A stretch of DNA of 64,000 nt from Lentisalinibacter sediminis (GTDB lineage: Bacteria > Pseudomonadota > Gammaproteobacteria > Steroidobacterales > Woeseiaceae): NCBI RefSeq assembly GCF_040706615.1, contig NZ_JAPDRF010000003.1:496001-560000 (forward strand). The letters are read 5' to 3'. Of this stretch, positions 25,063 to 34,199 are shown one piece after another; positions within the stretch are counted from its first letter, which is position 1; every line of letters starts with the position of its first letter. The translations under genes were made by a program, and so were the position numbers. The notes under the pieces were generated by a model. The model was not told where the DNA came from. It saw nothing but the letters and a program-made list of their open reading frames with translations, and ran no database searches.

Positions 25063-26913
25063 ATGAGCGAGATCAGCGAGACGAGAGCCACCCCCGCCCA
25101 CCCGCTGGCGGGCAAGACCATGACCGGCGCGGACATCATCGTGCAGGTACTGGTGGACGAGGGTGTGGACACGATCTTCGGCTATAGCGGCGGCGCGATA
25201 TTGCCGACCTATGACGCCGTGTTCCGCTACAACGACGAACACCGTGGCGCGGACGGGCGCTCGCCGGTGCCGCTGGTGGTGCCCGCGAACGAACAGGGCG
25301 CCGGTTTCATGGCGGCGGGCTATGCGCGGGCCAGCGGCAAGGTGGGCGTGGTCATGGTGACCTCCGGCCCCGGCGCCACGAACACGGTAACGCCGGTGCG
25401 CGACTGCATGGCCGACTCGGTGCCCATCGTCGTCATCAGCGGCCAGGTGCCCACCGGCGCCATCGGCAGCGACGGATTCCAGGAGGCGCCGGTCTCCGCC
25501 ATCATGGGCGCCGTCGCGAAACACGTGTTCCTGGTCACCGACCCGGAGCGCCTCGAGGCCACCGTGCGTACCGCTTTCGAGATTGCCCGCACCGGCCGGC
25601 CCGGGCCGGTGGTGGTGGACGTCCCGAAGGACGTGCAGAACTGGGAAGGCCCCTTCCGCGGCAGCGGCTCTCTGCCCGTGCCGGGCTACCGGCGCCGACT
25701 GCAGACGGCCATGAGCGACTCGCTCTCGGCCGAGCAGTGCGAGAGCTTCTACCGCATGCTGGCCGAGGCGGAGCGTCCGCTGATCTACGCGGGCGGCGGC
25801 GTCGTGAACTCGAATGGCACCGAGGCGCTGCGGGAATTCGCCGACCAGCACGGCATCCCGGTCACGACCACCCTCATGGGCATCGGCGCCGCCGACACGA
25901 CGCAACCGCTGTCGCTGCACATGCTGGGGATGCACGGCACGGCCTTCGCCAACTACGCGGTGGAGGACTGCGATTTCCTCATCGCCGTGGGCGCGCGCTT
26001 CGATGACCGGGTGGCGGGGGTACCCAAGAAGTTCGCCCCGAATGCGCGTCACATCGCCCACTTCGACGTCGACCCGTCGGAGATCGGCAAGGTGAAGAGC
26101 GTGCACTGGCACTACATCGGGGAACTGACCTCCAGCCTGCGCAAGCTGTCCGGGTACGGGCGGCGCATCGGCTTCGACAAGGACTACTCCCGCTGGCACG
26201 GGGAGATCGCCGACCTGAAGAAGACCTACGCGCTCAACTATGACCGGGCGAGCGAACTCATCCAGCCGCAATACCTCATCGAGGAGATCAACCGGCTCAC
26301 GGGCGGCGAGGCCATCATCTCCACCGGCGTCGGCCAGCACCAGATGTGGGCAGCGCAGTATTTCGACTTCAAGGCGCCGCGCCTGTGGCTCACCTCCGGC
26401 AGCATGGGCACCATGGGCTTCGGCCTGCCGGCGGCCGTGGGCGCCCAGTTCGCCCGCCGCGACCGGCTCGTGATCGACATCGACGGCGACGCCAGCATCC
26501 GCATGAACCTCGGCGAGCTGGAGACGGTCACCACCTACGAGCTGCCGGTGAAGGTGGTGGTGCTGAACAACTACGGCGACGGCATGGTGAAGCAGTGGCA
26601 GCGGCTCTATTACCGCGGCCGTCTGTCGGCCAGCGACAAGTCGCTGCACAGCAAGGATTTCGTCAGGGCGGCCCAGGCCGACGGCTTCCAGTACGCCGTC
26701 AGGCTCGAGGACAAGCAGCAGGTGCCCGACACCATCCGCGAGTTCATCGAGTATCCCGGCCCGGCGTTCCTCGAGGTCATCATCGACCCGGAGGCGAGCG
26801 TTTTCCCGATGGTGGGCCCGGGCATGCCGTACTCGGAGATGATCACCGGCGACTTCATCCCGAGCCGCAGCAAGCAGGGCTCGCGGGAGGCCGGTCCGTC
26901 CGAGATGTTCTGA
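25063..26913 (+). CDS. ilvI: Acetolactate synthase large (catalytic) subunit
   Basis: 616 aa. TPP-dependent enzyme that condenses pyruvate with pyruvate or 2-oxobutyrate, the first common step of valine, leucine and isoleucine synthesis. Signatures: the N-terminal VDTIFGYSGGAILPTYDA, catalytic Glu in PANEQGAGFMAAGYARASG, VTSGPGATNTVTPVRD, central domain GVGQHQMWAAQYFDF and the TPP-binding GDASIRMNLGELET with LNNYGDGMVKQWQ. The ATG at 25063 matches the family N-terminus. The small subunit lies divergently rather than downstream. Confidence 0.95.
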   Translation: MSEISETRATPAHPLAGKTMTGADIIVQVLVDEGVDTIFGYSGGAILPTYDAVFRYNDEHRGADGRSPVPLVVPANEQGAGFMAAGYARASGKVGVVMVTSGPGATNTVTPVRDCMADSVPIVVISGQVPTGAIGSDGFQEAPVSAIMGAVAKHVFLVTDPERLEATVRTAFEIARTGRPGPVVVDVPKDVQNWEGPFRGSGSLPVPGYRRRLQTAMSDSLSAEQCESFYRMLAEAERPLIYAGGGVVNSNGTEALREFADQHGIPVTTTLMGIGAADTTQPLSLHMLGMHGTAFANYAVEDCDFLIAVGARFDDRVAGVPKKFAPNARHIAHFDVDPSEIGKVKSVHWHYIGELTSSLRKLSGYGRRIGFDKDYSRWHGEIADLKKTYALNYDRASELIQPQYLIEEINRLTGGEAIISTGVGQHQMWAAQYFDFKAPRLWLTSGSMGTMGFGLPAAVGAQFARRDRLVIDIDGDASIRMNLGELETVTTYELPVKVVVLNNYGDGMVKQWQRLYYRGRLSASDKSLHSKDFVRAAQADGFQYAVRLEDKQQVPDTIREFIEYPGPAFLEVIIDPEASVFPMVGPGMPYSEMITGDFIPSRSKQGSREAGPSEMF

Positions 26914-26951
26914 GCGCGCGGTGCCGCGTGCGCGGTCCGGCTCTCAGCCGC

Positions 26952-28388
26952 TCATGGGCGGCCGTGACGCTCGGCCAGCGCCTCGATGGTGGCGGGCGCG
27001 TTCTCCTGGCGGATCAGCGCGCGCCGGCGCAGGAAGCGCCGCATGCCGGCCGGGCCCATGCGTGAGCCGCCCAGGCCGGAGTACTTGAACGAATCCTTCT
27101 CCGCCTCGTAGAACTGGGCAGTCATCGCCCCGTCGTTCAGGCTCACCGCACCGGCTTCCAGTTGTCGGCCCACGGCCTCGGCCTCCCCCAGGCTGCCTGC
27201 CAGAACCGCGGCCGAGAGGCCGAACTCGCTGTCGTTGGCGAGCGCGATGGCCTCCTCCAGGGTATCGAACGGCATCACCGGGATCACCGGCCCGAAGGTC
27301 TCCTCGCGCATCAGTGCCATCTCGTGATCGACGCCCGTGACCACCGTCGGCCGGATCCAGAGGCCGCCGCCGAGGTTCTCGATCTCGCCGCCCGCGACGA
27401 TGCGCGCGCCCCGCGCCACCGCCTCTTCCAGCTGCGCGCGGATGGTCGCCGCCTGCCGTTCGAAGATCAGCGGGCCGATGTGGCCGTCGTGGATGTCGGG
27501 CCAGTTCAGCGCCACCCGCTCCGCCGCAGCGACCAGCTCGGCGACGAACTCGTCGAAGATCTCGCGCGCGACGTACACCCGCTCGATGGACTGACAGGCC
27601 TGTCCGGTCGCCGTCACCGACGCTCGCAGCGCCGTGGCCGCCGCCTGTTTCGGGTCGGCGCTCGCCAGCACGATCATGGGGTCCTTGCCACCGAGCTCCA
27701 GGAACGCGGGGATGAAGCGGGCGGCCGCCGCAGCGCCCACCTTGCGCCCGGTGGCCACGCTGCCGGTGAAGCACACGGCGTCCACGTTGTCGATCAGCGC
27801 CGCGCCGGTGGCGCCGTCGCCCTGCACGAAGCCGAGCACGGTATTGAGCGCCGGCACCTCTGCCAGCGCCGCGGCCAGTGGCGCGACGAAGCGTGGCGTC
27901 ACCTCGCTCGGCTTCACCAGCACCGCGCAGCCCGCGATCAGCGCCGGTATGGCGTCGATGAGCGACAGCGTCAGCGGGAAATTCCAGGGGCTGATGGCGC
28001 CCACCAGCGGCACGGGCACCAGCTGGGTGCGGTAGCTGATCCCCGGCACCGAAGACGAGCGCAGCGGCTCGGCCAGTATCTCCGGCGCGAGCCGCGACCA
28101 GCGCTGCACGGTGCCGGCAACGCCGCCGATCTCCGCCACGGAGACGAAATAACGACCGGTGTCGGCGACCAGGGCATCCAGCAGCTCTTGCCGACGGCGA
28201 TCGACCGCGGCGACCCATTCGTTCAGCACGCCGACGCGCTCTTCGAGCGGCCGCGCCGCCCAGTCGGCCTGACCCGACCGCAGGCGGGCCGCGGCGGCGG
28301 CGACGGTCCCGGCGTCGGCCGCCGCGATCCGGTAGTCGCGCTCGCCGGTCCGCGGGTTACGGACGTCGAGCAGACGCTCGTCGCTCAT
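26952..28388 (-). CDS. Aldehyde dehydrogenase (coniferyl-aldehyde-type NAD(P) family)
   Basis: 478 aa, full length. Oxidises aldehydes to acids. The conserved PWNFPLTLSLIDAIPALIAGC and VLVKPSEVTP are present, with the coenzyme loop CFTGSVATGRKVG, catalytic Glu in FLELGGKDPMIVL and catalytic Cys in ATGQACQSIERVYV. The C-terminal REETFGPVIPVMPF and YSGLGGSRMG are also there. The natural aldehyde is not deducible. It lies 43 bases downstream of the DUF1838 gene, so the pair may act together. The C-terminal motif is close to the coniferyl/acyl aldehyde dehydrogenase subgroup. Confidence 0.93.
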   Translation of the reverse strand: MSDERLLDVRNPRTGERDYRIAAADAGTVAAAAARLRSGQADWAARPLEERVGVLNEWVAAVDRRRQELLDALVADTGRYFVSVAEIGGVAGTVQRWSRLAPEILAEPLRSSSVPGISYRTQLVPVPLVGAISPWNFPLTLSLIDAIPALIAGCAVLVKPSEVTPRFVAPLAAALAEVPALNTVLGFVQGDGATGAALIDNVDAVCFTGSVATGRKVGAAAAARFIPAFLELGGKDPMIVLASADPKQAAATALRASVTATGQACQSIERVYVAREIFDEFVAELVAAAERVALNWPDIHDGHIGPLIFERQAATIRAQLEEAVARGARIVAGGEIENLGGGLWIRPTVVTGVDHEMALMREETFGPVIPVMPFDTLEEAIALANDSEFGLSAAVLAGSLGEAEAVGRQLEAGAVSLNDGAMTAQFYEAEKDSFKYSGLGGSRMGPAGMRRFLRRRALIRQENAPATIEALAERHGRP

Positions 28389-28431
28389 GGCGTTCCGCGG
28401 CCGTCTGCGGCGTCCTGACGAGGACGGAGGA

Positions 28432-29349
28432 TCAGTGGCGGGACTCCGTTTCCTCGCGCGCTTCGCGGCGCTGCTCCATCACGCTGCGGAAGTAGGACCA
28501 GCTGGTGACGTTGCGGCGGGCATCGTCCACCGGCGGCGGCTGGCGATAGATCGGGTAGTTCTCCTCGATCTGCGCCTTCATCGTGTCCGAGAGCTCGTCG
28601 TAGCCGTTGATCTTGAGCCCCGCCGTGTGCATGTAGATGTCGCCGTGGCGGCCGCCCATCTTCATCCAGGGCAGCCACTGGGAACGGCGCACCCAGCCCA
28701 CACGGACGTCCGCGGTGTCCTTGTCGGCGTCCACCAGGTCGTCGATGTCGCCCAGGAAGTTGAACATCTCGGTGGCATGATAGGTGCCGCCGACGTAGGG
28801 CTGGTAGTCGCCGCCGAGAGGGTTCGGGTAGAACAACGGCACCGTGATGGTCATCCACCAGGCGTTGTTCTTCGTCGACAGGCCGACCTGGTAGGGCTCG
28901 CCGTCGGCGGTACGCTCGAAGGTGGGCCGGCCGTTCACCGGGTCATTGGTAACGTGCATCACCTCCACCGTCTCGCCGGTCCAGGGGTTCTTCCATTCCT
29001 CCAGCACCTCGCCGGTCTCCGGGTCCTTGTAGAGCAGAATCTCGCGGCTCACGAGCCGGTAACCCTCGCCCCGCTCCGGGTCCGTGATGGTGCCGCACTG
29101 GCGGACATTCATGCCCTCCACCAGGAAGAGCAGCCGGTCGGCCTCGCCGGGCACCCGGCTGTAGGCACGGCCGTGCCACCAGTAGTAGATCGGCTTCTCA
29201 TCTTCCAGGGAACACATGATCTTGCGCTGGGCGGCCACCGCCCCCTCGCCGGTGGACAGATCGAGCTCCGCCGACTGGACGGCGGGCGCCGCCAGGCAGG
29301 CAATCACGGCAACTGCGATCGAAAAAATCGGTCTCGGACTCACGTGCAT
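28432..29349 (-). CDS. DUF1838 family exported protein
   Basis: 305 aa from the ATG at 29349, with an AGGAG site 7 bases upstream. It has a signal peptide (residues 1-25, IFSIAVAVIACLAAPAVQSA). The mature domain matches the DUF1838 pattern: RKIMCSLEDEKPIYYWWHG, NPWTGETVEVMHVTNDPVN, FYPNPLGGDYQPY, YHATEMFNFLGDIDDL and WMKMGGRHGDIYMHTAGLK. Function is unknown; family members are often near dehydrogenases or lipid/steroid metabolism genes. Here it precedes an aldehyde dehydrogenase by 43 bases. Confidence 0.85.
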   Translation of the reverse strand: MHVSPRPIFSIAVAVIACLAAPAVQSAELDLSTGEGAVAAQRKIMCSLEDEKPIYYWWHGRAYSRVPGEADRLLFLVEGMNVRQCGTITDPERGEGYRLVSREILLYKDPETGEVLEEWKNPWTGETVEVMHVTNDPVNGRPTFERTADGEPYQVGLSTKNNAWWMTITVPLFYPNPLGGDYQPYVGGTYHATEMFNFLGDIDDLVDADKDTADVRVGWVRRSQWLPWMKMGGRHGDIYMHTAGLKINGYDELSDTMKAQIEENYPIYRQPPPVDDARRNVTSWSYFRSVMEQRREAREETESRH

Positions 29350-29416
29350 TCCTGTTCTCCTTCTCGCTGGTCCCGCATGGCCCGCCGGCAGCTCCCCCGC
29401 AGGCGTCCAAAGCTTA

Positions 29417-30406
29417 TCACGCCGCCCCGCCTCCGGTGAGCCGACAGAAATCGTCCGCAGCGACGTTGCCACCGGACAGGACCACGACGCTCGTGCCGCC
29501 GCTGTCCACCCTGCCCGCGAGCAGCGCCGCGAGGGCCACGGCGCCGCCCGGCTCCAGTACCAGGTGCAGCTCCTCGAAGGCATAACGCATGGCGTCGACG
29601 GCCTCCCCGTCCGTGACCGTGAGCGCGCCGGCCAGCCGGCGTGCGAGCACCGGGAAGGTCAGGCGTCCCGGCGAGGGGGTGAGCAGGGCGTCGCAGACGG
29701 AGCGGGCCTCCGGCGCCACCGTCTCGCGCCGGCCGCTGGCGAGCGAGCGCGCCGTGTCGTCGAACGCGGCGGGCTCGACGGCCCAGATATCGGCCTCCGG
29801 CGCGAGCGCCTCGGCGGCCAGCGCGATGCCGGCGCTGAGTCCCCCGCCGCCGCAGCAGACCAGGATGCGGTCGGGTACCGCACCGAGCGCCCGGGCCTGG
29901 CGGCAGATCTCCAGCCCCACCGTCCCCTGGCCCGCGATCACCGCGTAATCGTCGTAGGAAGGCACCAGCGTCGCGCCCCGTTCCGCAGCGATGGCCCGGC
30001 CGATGGCCTCCCGGTCCTCCCGGTAGCGGTCGTAGGGCCGAATCTCCGCGCCGAGGCGTCGCGTGGCCTCCAGCTTGCGCCGGGGGGTGTCCTCCGGCAT
30101 CACGATGGTGGCCTGCATGCCCAGCAGGCGGGCCGCCTCGGCCACACCCTGGGCGTGATTGCCGGAGGACCAGGCGACGACGCCCCGCTCCCGCTCCTGC
30201 GGCGGGATCTGTGCCAGCCGGTTGCAGGCGCCGCGGATCTTGAACGAGCCCGTGCGCTGCAGGCATTCCGCCTTCAGCAGCACGCGCCCGCCGACCCGCT
30301 CGTCCAGCGCCGGCAATTGCAGCAGCGGCGTCTCCAGCGCCACGCCAGCGATGCGCGCAGCGGCAGCCTCGATAACCGCCAGGTCCGGTTCGCGCCCGGC
30401 CGTCAC
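29417..30406 (-). CDS. PLP-dependent threonine/serine dehydratase
   Basis: 329 aa, the length of catabolic threonine dehydratases. The PLP lysine is in QRTGSFKIRGACNRL, and SSGNHAQGVAEAARLLG and the phosphate-binding CCGGGGLSAGIALAAEAL are present. There is no C-terminal ACT regulatory domain, so it is not feedback-controlled like biosynthetic IlvA. The likely reaction is threonine to 2-oxobutyrate and ammonia (or serine to pyruvate); a serine racemase role cannot be excluded. The gene is divergent from the DUF1295 gene. Confidence 0.9.
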   Translation of the reverse strand: MTAGREPDLAVIEAAAARIAGVALETPLLQLPALDERVGGRVLLKAECLQRTGSFKIRGACNRLAQIPPQERERGVVAWSSGNHAQGVAEAARLLGMQATIVMPEDTPRRKLEATRRLGAEIRPYDRYREDREAIGRAIAAERGATLVPSYDDYAVIAGQGTVGLEICRQARALGAVPDRILVCCGGGGLSAGIALAAEALAPEADIWAVEPAAFDDTARSLASGRRETVAPEARSVCDALLTPSPGRLTFPVLARRLAGALTVTDGEAVDAMRYAFEELHLVLEPGGAVALAALLAGRVDSGGTSVVVLSGGNVAADDFCRLTGGGAA

Positions 30407-30508
30407 GGCGACACCGCCCGCGCCGAACCTGTTACGCTCGACTCTGCGTCGGAGGCCGATCCGGCGACGAACGATATAACCTGTCCCGGCGCGAAGGAGC
30501 CGTCATTC

Positions 30509-31303
30509 ATGCACGAACTGCCACTGGTCCTCGGCACGACCCTCATCGTCACCCTCGTCTGCTTCTTCGTACTCTGGTTGCTGAGCATACCGCTGAAGAA
30601 CGCCAGTATCGTGGATATTTTCTGGGGGCCGGGCTTCGGCGTCATCGCCGTGGTCGCCTGGTTTCTGGCCGACGGCGCCCCGGCGCGGCAGAACCTGCTG
30701 ACGGCGCTGACCGTGATCTGGGCGGCCAGGCTCGGCCTCTACCTCGCCTGGCGCAACATCGGCCACGGGGAGGATCCGCGCTACCGCCGCATGCGCGAGA
30801 AGACCGAGGCCGCCGGTGGCAACTTCGCGACGGCGAGCCTGTTCAAGGTATTTCTGCTGCAGGGCGTGCTGATGTGGCTGATCTCCACGCCCGTGCAGGT
30901 GGGCCAGGTCTACGATGAGCCGGCCGGCCTCGGCCTAGTCGCCGCCATCGGCGCGGTCCTGTGGCTGGTCGGCTTCCTGTTCGAGGCGCTCGGCGACTGG
31001 CAGCTCGCCCGCTTCAAGGCCGACCCGGCGAACGAGGGCGAGGTGATGAACCGTGGCCTGTGGCGCTACACACGCCATCCGAACTACTTCGGCAACGCCT
31101 GTCTGTGGTGGGGCCTGTTCATCATCGCCTGCGAGAACCCGGTGGGCCTGTGGACGATCTATGCCCCCGTCGCCATGACCTTCCTCCTGCTGAAGGTCAG
31201 CGGCGTCAGCCTGCTGGAGCGCTCGCTCAAGAAGACCAAGCCCAAGTACGAGGACTACGTGCGGCGCACCAGCGCGTTCTTCCCGCTGCCGCCCAAGGAC
31301 TAG
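30509..31303 (+). CDS. DUF1295 membrane protein (steroid 5-alpha-reductase/ICMT-like)
   Basis: 264 aa, about six membrane helices. The C-terminal signature GLWRYTRHPNYFGNACLWWG is typical of DUF1295 and isoprenylcysteine methyltransferase-like proteins, in which this motif binds a nucleotide cofactor. The ending LERSLKKTKPKYEDYVRRTSAF is also conserved. The substrate is probably a lipid but unknown. ATG at 30509 with AAGGAG 9 bases upstream. Convergent with phhB. Confidence 0.9.
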   Translation: MHELPLVLGTTLIVTLVCFFVLWLLSIPLKNASIVDIFWGPGFGVIAVVAWFLADGAPARQNLLTALTVIWAARLGLYLAWRNIGHGEDPRYRRMREKTEAAGGNFATASLFKVFLLQGVLMWLISTPVQVGQVYDEPAGLGLVAAIGAVLWLVGFLFEALGDWQLARFKADPANEGEVMNRGLWRYTRHPNYFGNACLWWGLFIIACENPVGLWTIYAPVAMTFLLLKVSGVSLLERSLKKTKPKYEDYVRRTSAFFPLPPKD

Positions 31304-31315
31304 GGCCGGCGGACC

Positions 31316-31657
31316 CTAGGCGCCCGCAGCCAGCCGGTCGATCTTGGCCGCGCAGATGAAGTCGTTGTCCGAGAGGCCGTCGATGGCATGGGTGGTGTAG
31401 CGCACCAGGCAGCGGCCGTAGCTCACCTCCATGACCGGATGATGGCCCTCCACCGTCGCCACCCAGGCCACCGCGTTGGTGAAGGCGATGGTGCGCGCGA
31501 AACCCGTGAACTCGAAGTCCCGGCTGATGGACTTGCCGTCTCCGGACAGGTTCCACTCCGGGTCCAGGCCTTTCATCAGCGCCCGGGCCTGCTCCGCGCT
31601 CAGCGGTTCCACGCCGCCCTCGCAGGGTCTGCAGTGTCTTTCCGCCAGTTCACTCAT
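31316..31657 (-). CDS. phhB: Pterin-4a-carbinolamine dehydratase
   Basis: 113 aa, the standard length. It dehydrates 4a-hydroxytetrahydrobiopterin during recycling of the phenylalanine hydroxylase cofactor. The active-site HHP lies in EGHHPVMEVSYGRCLVRYTTH, followed by GLSDNDFICAAKID. No phenylalanine hydroxylase gene is in the window. It lies 52 bases downstream of the TolC-like gene on the same strand and may be read through from it. Confidence 0.93.
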   Translation of the reverse strand: MSELAERHCRPCEGGVEPLSAEQARALMKGLDPEWNLSGDGKSISRDFEFTGFARTIAFTNAVAWVATVEGHHPVMEVSYGRCLVRYTTHAIDGLSDNDFICAAKIDRLAAGA

Positions 31658-31709
31658 GCGCTGTCCTCACGTTGTCGGGAAGCCGGGCTGCAGAGTCTAG
31701 CGCATACGC

Positions 31710-33161
31710 TCAGAGCGCCGATGCGGCACCTTCGAGACCGAGCCGGGACAGGTTCACGGTAGCGGCGTCGTAGCTGCCGCGCGCGATCCGTGCCGTCAGT
31801 TCCGCGTCGAGATAGCGGATGCGGGCATCGGCGGCCGCCTCCTCGCGCAGGTTCACCAGGAAGAAATCGCTGGCGCCGCTCTCGAAGCGCCGCACTTCGG
31901 CCTTGCGCAACAGCTCGGCCTGCTCCACCTCCTGCTCCGCCAGCGACAGCAGCCGTTCGGAAACCTCGAGGTCCAGCAGCAGGTTGCGCACCTCGAGCTC
32001 GATCCGGTCGGCCACCAGCCGCCGTTCCTCCCGCATCGCATCCACCTCGGCCCGGGACTGCAGCAGTCGGCCCTCGGCCCGGCGCTGCTGCAGCGGCACG
32101 GAGAACGTGAAGCCGAGTACCGTGTCCGTGGTGTCCCGGGACGGCCCGCCCTCGGCCACGGAGCCGAGAGGCTGGCGCAGCTCCAGATTCAGGTCGAGAC
32201 GCGGCCTCAGGTCGTTGGCCCGGAGCTCGATGCGCCGTTGCTCGCGCTCGATGGCCAGGCGCAGGAGCTCCAGCTCGGGGCGCCGGTTCAGCGCATCGGA
32301 GACCGCGCGCGCAGGCGGCGGCAGCTCGCGGGACGGCGCGTTCGCCTTGCTCGGGGGCAGCGCTGCGTAGGACGGGACGACCGGCGCGCCTGATTCGTCG
32401 CGGTAGTAGAGCGAGAGCCGGTTGGCCGCCATTGCGAGATCGCGTTCCGCCATCATCACCCGGATGCGTCGGCGGGTGATGTTCTGCTGGTTCTCCGTGA
32501 GGAATATGCGCGCCCGAGCGCCCCGTGCCACCTGTTCGGTGAGCCCGTCCCGCCGCTCCAGGGCGATGCGCAGCAGATCCCGGTATACGGCCAGTTGCCG
32601 GCCCGCGGCGACCCAGCGCCAGTAGGCCTCCAGGGCGCGCTGCTGCACCCCGATCCGGGTCAGCAGGAGGTCGAACTCGGTCTCGCGCGCCTCCAGGTAG
32701 GCGTCCGCCTGCCGGAAGCGGCGTTCGTCGATGTTGCGGTCGCGCAGCAGGGAGAACAGGAAGCCGACCTTCACCGCGCCGCCGGTGTTGGTGTAGCGCT
32801 CGTCCTCGTAGACGGGGAACGTACCGTCGGAGAGCTTGTAGCCGGCATACAGGCTGCCACCGAGCGGACGCAGCGGCTGGCGCACGGTGCCCTCCACCGC
32901 GGTGCCGTCGTAGAAGCCCCCGAGACGGCTGAAGCCGTCTGCGGCGAAGACCAGGTCGAACTCGCCCGCCGCCTCGGTCACCCGCCCCGCCGCGGCACGC
33001 CGGGCGGCGAGACCCTGCACGATGCCGGGATAGTGCACCCGTGCGGAGTCCAGGACGTCCTGCAGCCGCAACCCGGACACGGGCTCGCCGGCCCGCGCGG
33101 CCGTCAGCGAGGCCGCCAGCGCGAGGAGGCCGCAGAAGACCGCCCGCGGCCGGTTCGTCAC
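31710..33161 (-). CDS. TolC-like outer-membrane efflux protein
   Basis: 483 aa with a signal peptide (residues 1-24). Two long helical hairpin repeats with TolC-type OEP signatures are visible, for example LRLQDVLDSARVHYPGI and SRAEVDAMREERRLVADRI, with LRPRLDLNLELRQPLG between. It should form the trimeric outer-membrane channel. It is the third gene of an operon with an ABC-type protein and an HlyD-like adaptor; its ATG overlaps the adaptor stop by 4 bases. Confidence 0.88.
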   Translation of the reverse strand: MTNRPRAVFCGLLALAASLTAARAGEPVSGLRLQDVLDSARVHYPGIVQGLAARRAAAGRVTEAAGEFDLVFAADGFSRLGGFYDGTAVEGTVRQPLRPLGGSLYAGYKLSDGTFPVYEDERYTNTGGAVKVGFLFSLLRDRNIDERRFRQADAYLEARETEFDLLLTRIGVQQRALEAYWRWVAAGRQLAVYRDLLRIALERRDGLTEQVARGARARIFLTENQQNITRRRIRVMMAERDLAMAANRLSLYYRDESGAPVVPSYAALPPSKANAPSRELPPPARAVSDALNRRPELELLRLAIEREQRRIELRANDLRPRLDLNLELRQPLGSVAEGGPSRDTTDTVLGFTFSVPLQQRRAEGRLLQSRAEVDAMREERRLVADRIELEVRNLLLDLEVSERLLSLAEQEVEQAELLRKAEVRRFESGASDFFLVNLREEAAADARIRYLDAELTARIARGSYDAATVNLSRLGLEGAASAL

Positions 33162-34189
33162 TGGCCGCCTCCGCCGGAGGCGCCCGCCGGCAGCCTGGGC
33201 GGGAAGTTGTTAAGCAGCCGCCAGAGCTCGTAGCCCACGGCGACCGTGTCCAGCAGCACCCAGCCGCGCGCCGTGGAGCCGAAGCGCACGAAACGCTCGT
33301 CGGGCCACGGGGTCTCGAAGTCCGGGTCCTCCGTGACCAGGATGCGGAAGCGGCCGTTCGCCTGCGCCGTGGGGTCGACGGCCACCACCTTGCCGCCGAA
33401 CGTGCCCACCGCCACGGACGGCCAGCCGCTGAACTGCACGGCAGGCCAGCCCTCGAACTGCAGCCGTACGTCCGCACCCTCGCGGACCAGTGCGATGTCC
33501 CGCCCGTCGACGAAAAGCTCGATCGCCCGTTCCGCGTTGTCCGGCACGAAGGTGGCTACCACGTCGCCGGCCTTCACGAAGGTGGCGGCATCGCCCGCGT
33601 TGACCCGCAGGATGACGCCGGCGCGCGGCGCGCGGACGATCTGCACCGACTGGCGGGTCAGGCTGACATCGAGCCGGTTCAGCTCGGCGGCCGCCTCCGC
33701 CAGACGCGAGCGCAGCTCGTCCACGCGGATGCGGGCCTGTTCATAGTCCCGACGCGCGGCGAGACCCTGTTCGTACAGCTCCTGCATGCGTCGCATGTCG
33801 ATCTCAGCCGTCTGCATGGCCGAGTCGGCCGCCGCGAGCTTTGCCACCACCTGGTCACGCTCGGCCTGCAGCCGCTCGAGGAGCTGGGGGTCGATGTCGG
33901 CGATGCGTACGATCGGGTCGCCCACCGCCACGTGGCTGCCGTCGCGCACGTACCACTCCTGGATCCGTCCCGGCACCAGCGCGTTGATCTCCTGCAGGCG
34001 GTCGTTGGGATTGAGCGCCGTGACGGTGCCCGCACCCTCGGTCGTCTGCACCCAGGGCACGAATACCAGGAACAGTGCCACCGCCGCGGTGCCGATGGTG
34101 ATGATCCAGCCGATCACGCCCATGACCCGCGGCACCTTCTGGGCCTGCAGCGTCCTGAAGTAGCCGATGTGCTGTTTGCGGAAAGGCAT
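33158..34189 (-). CDS. HlyD-family periplasmic adaptor protein
   Basis: 343 aa. A short cytoplasmic start (MPFRKQHIGYFRTLQAQK) and one membrane helix (about 24-46) come first. The lipoyl-like half EINALVPGRIQEWYVRDG is followed by an alpha-helical hairpin (about 105-180) and the second half IVRAPRAGVILRVNAGD. It links the inner-membrane component to the TolC-like channel. The gene begins 10 bases after the ABC-type gene and overlaps the TolC-like gene by 4 bases, so all three are co-transcribed. Confidence 0.9.
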   Translation of the reverse strand: MPFRKQHIGYFRTLQAQKVPRVMGVIGWIITIGTAAVALFLVFVPWVQTTEGAGTVTALNPNDRLQEINALVPGRIQEWYVRDGSHVAVGDPIVRIADIDPQLLERLQAERDQVVAKLAAADSAMQTAEIDMRRMQELYEQGLAARRDYEQARIRVDELRSRLAEAAAELNRLDVSLTRQSVQIVRAPRAGVILRVNAGDAATFVKAGDVVATFVPDNAERAIELFVDGRDIALVREGADVRLQFEGWPAVQFSGWPSVAVGTFGGKVVAVDPTAQANGRFRILVTEDPDFETPWPDERFVRFGSTARGWVLLDTVAVGYELWRLLNNFPPRLPAGASGGGGQ

Positions 34190-34199
34190 GTCTCGCTCC

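Noticed and set aside
24652..26649. Long minus-strand frame opposite ilvI and running into ilvH
   Set aside because: His/Val/Arg-rich antisense shadow; both true genes have complete family motifs.
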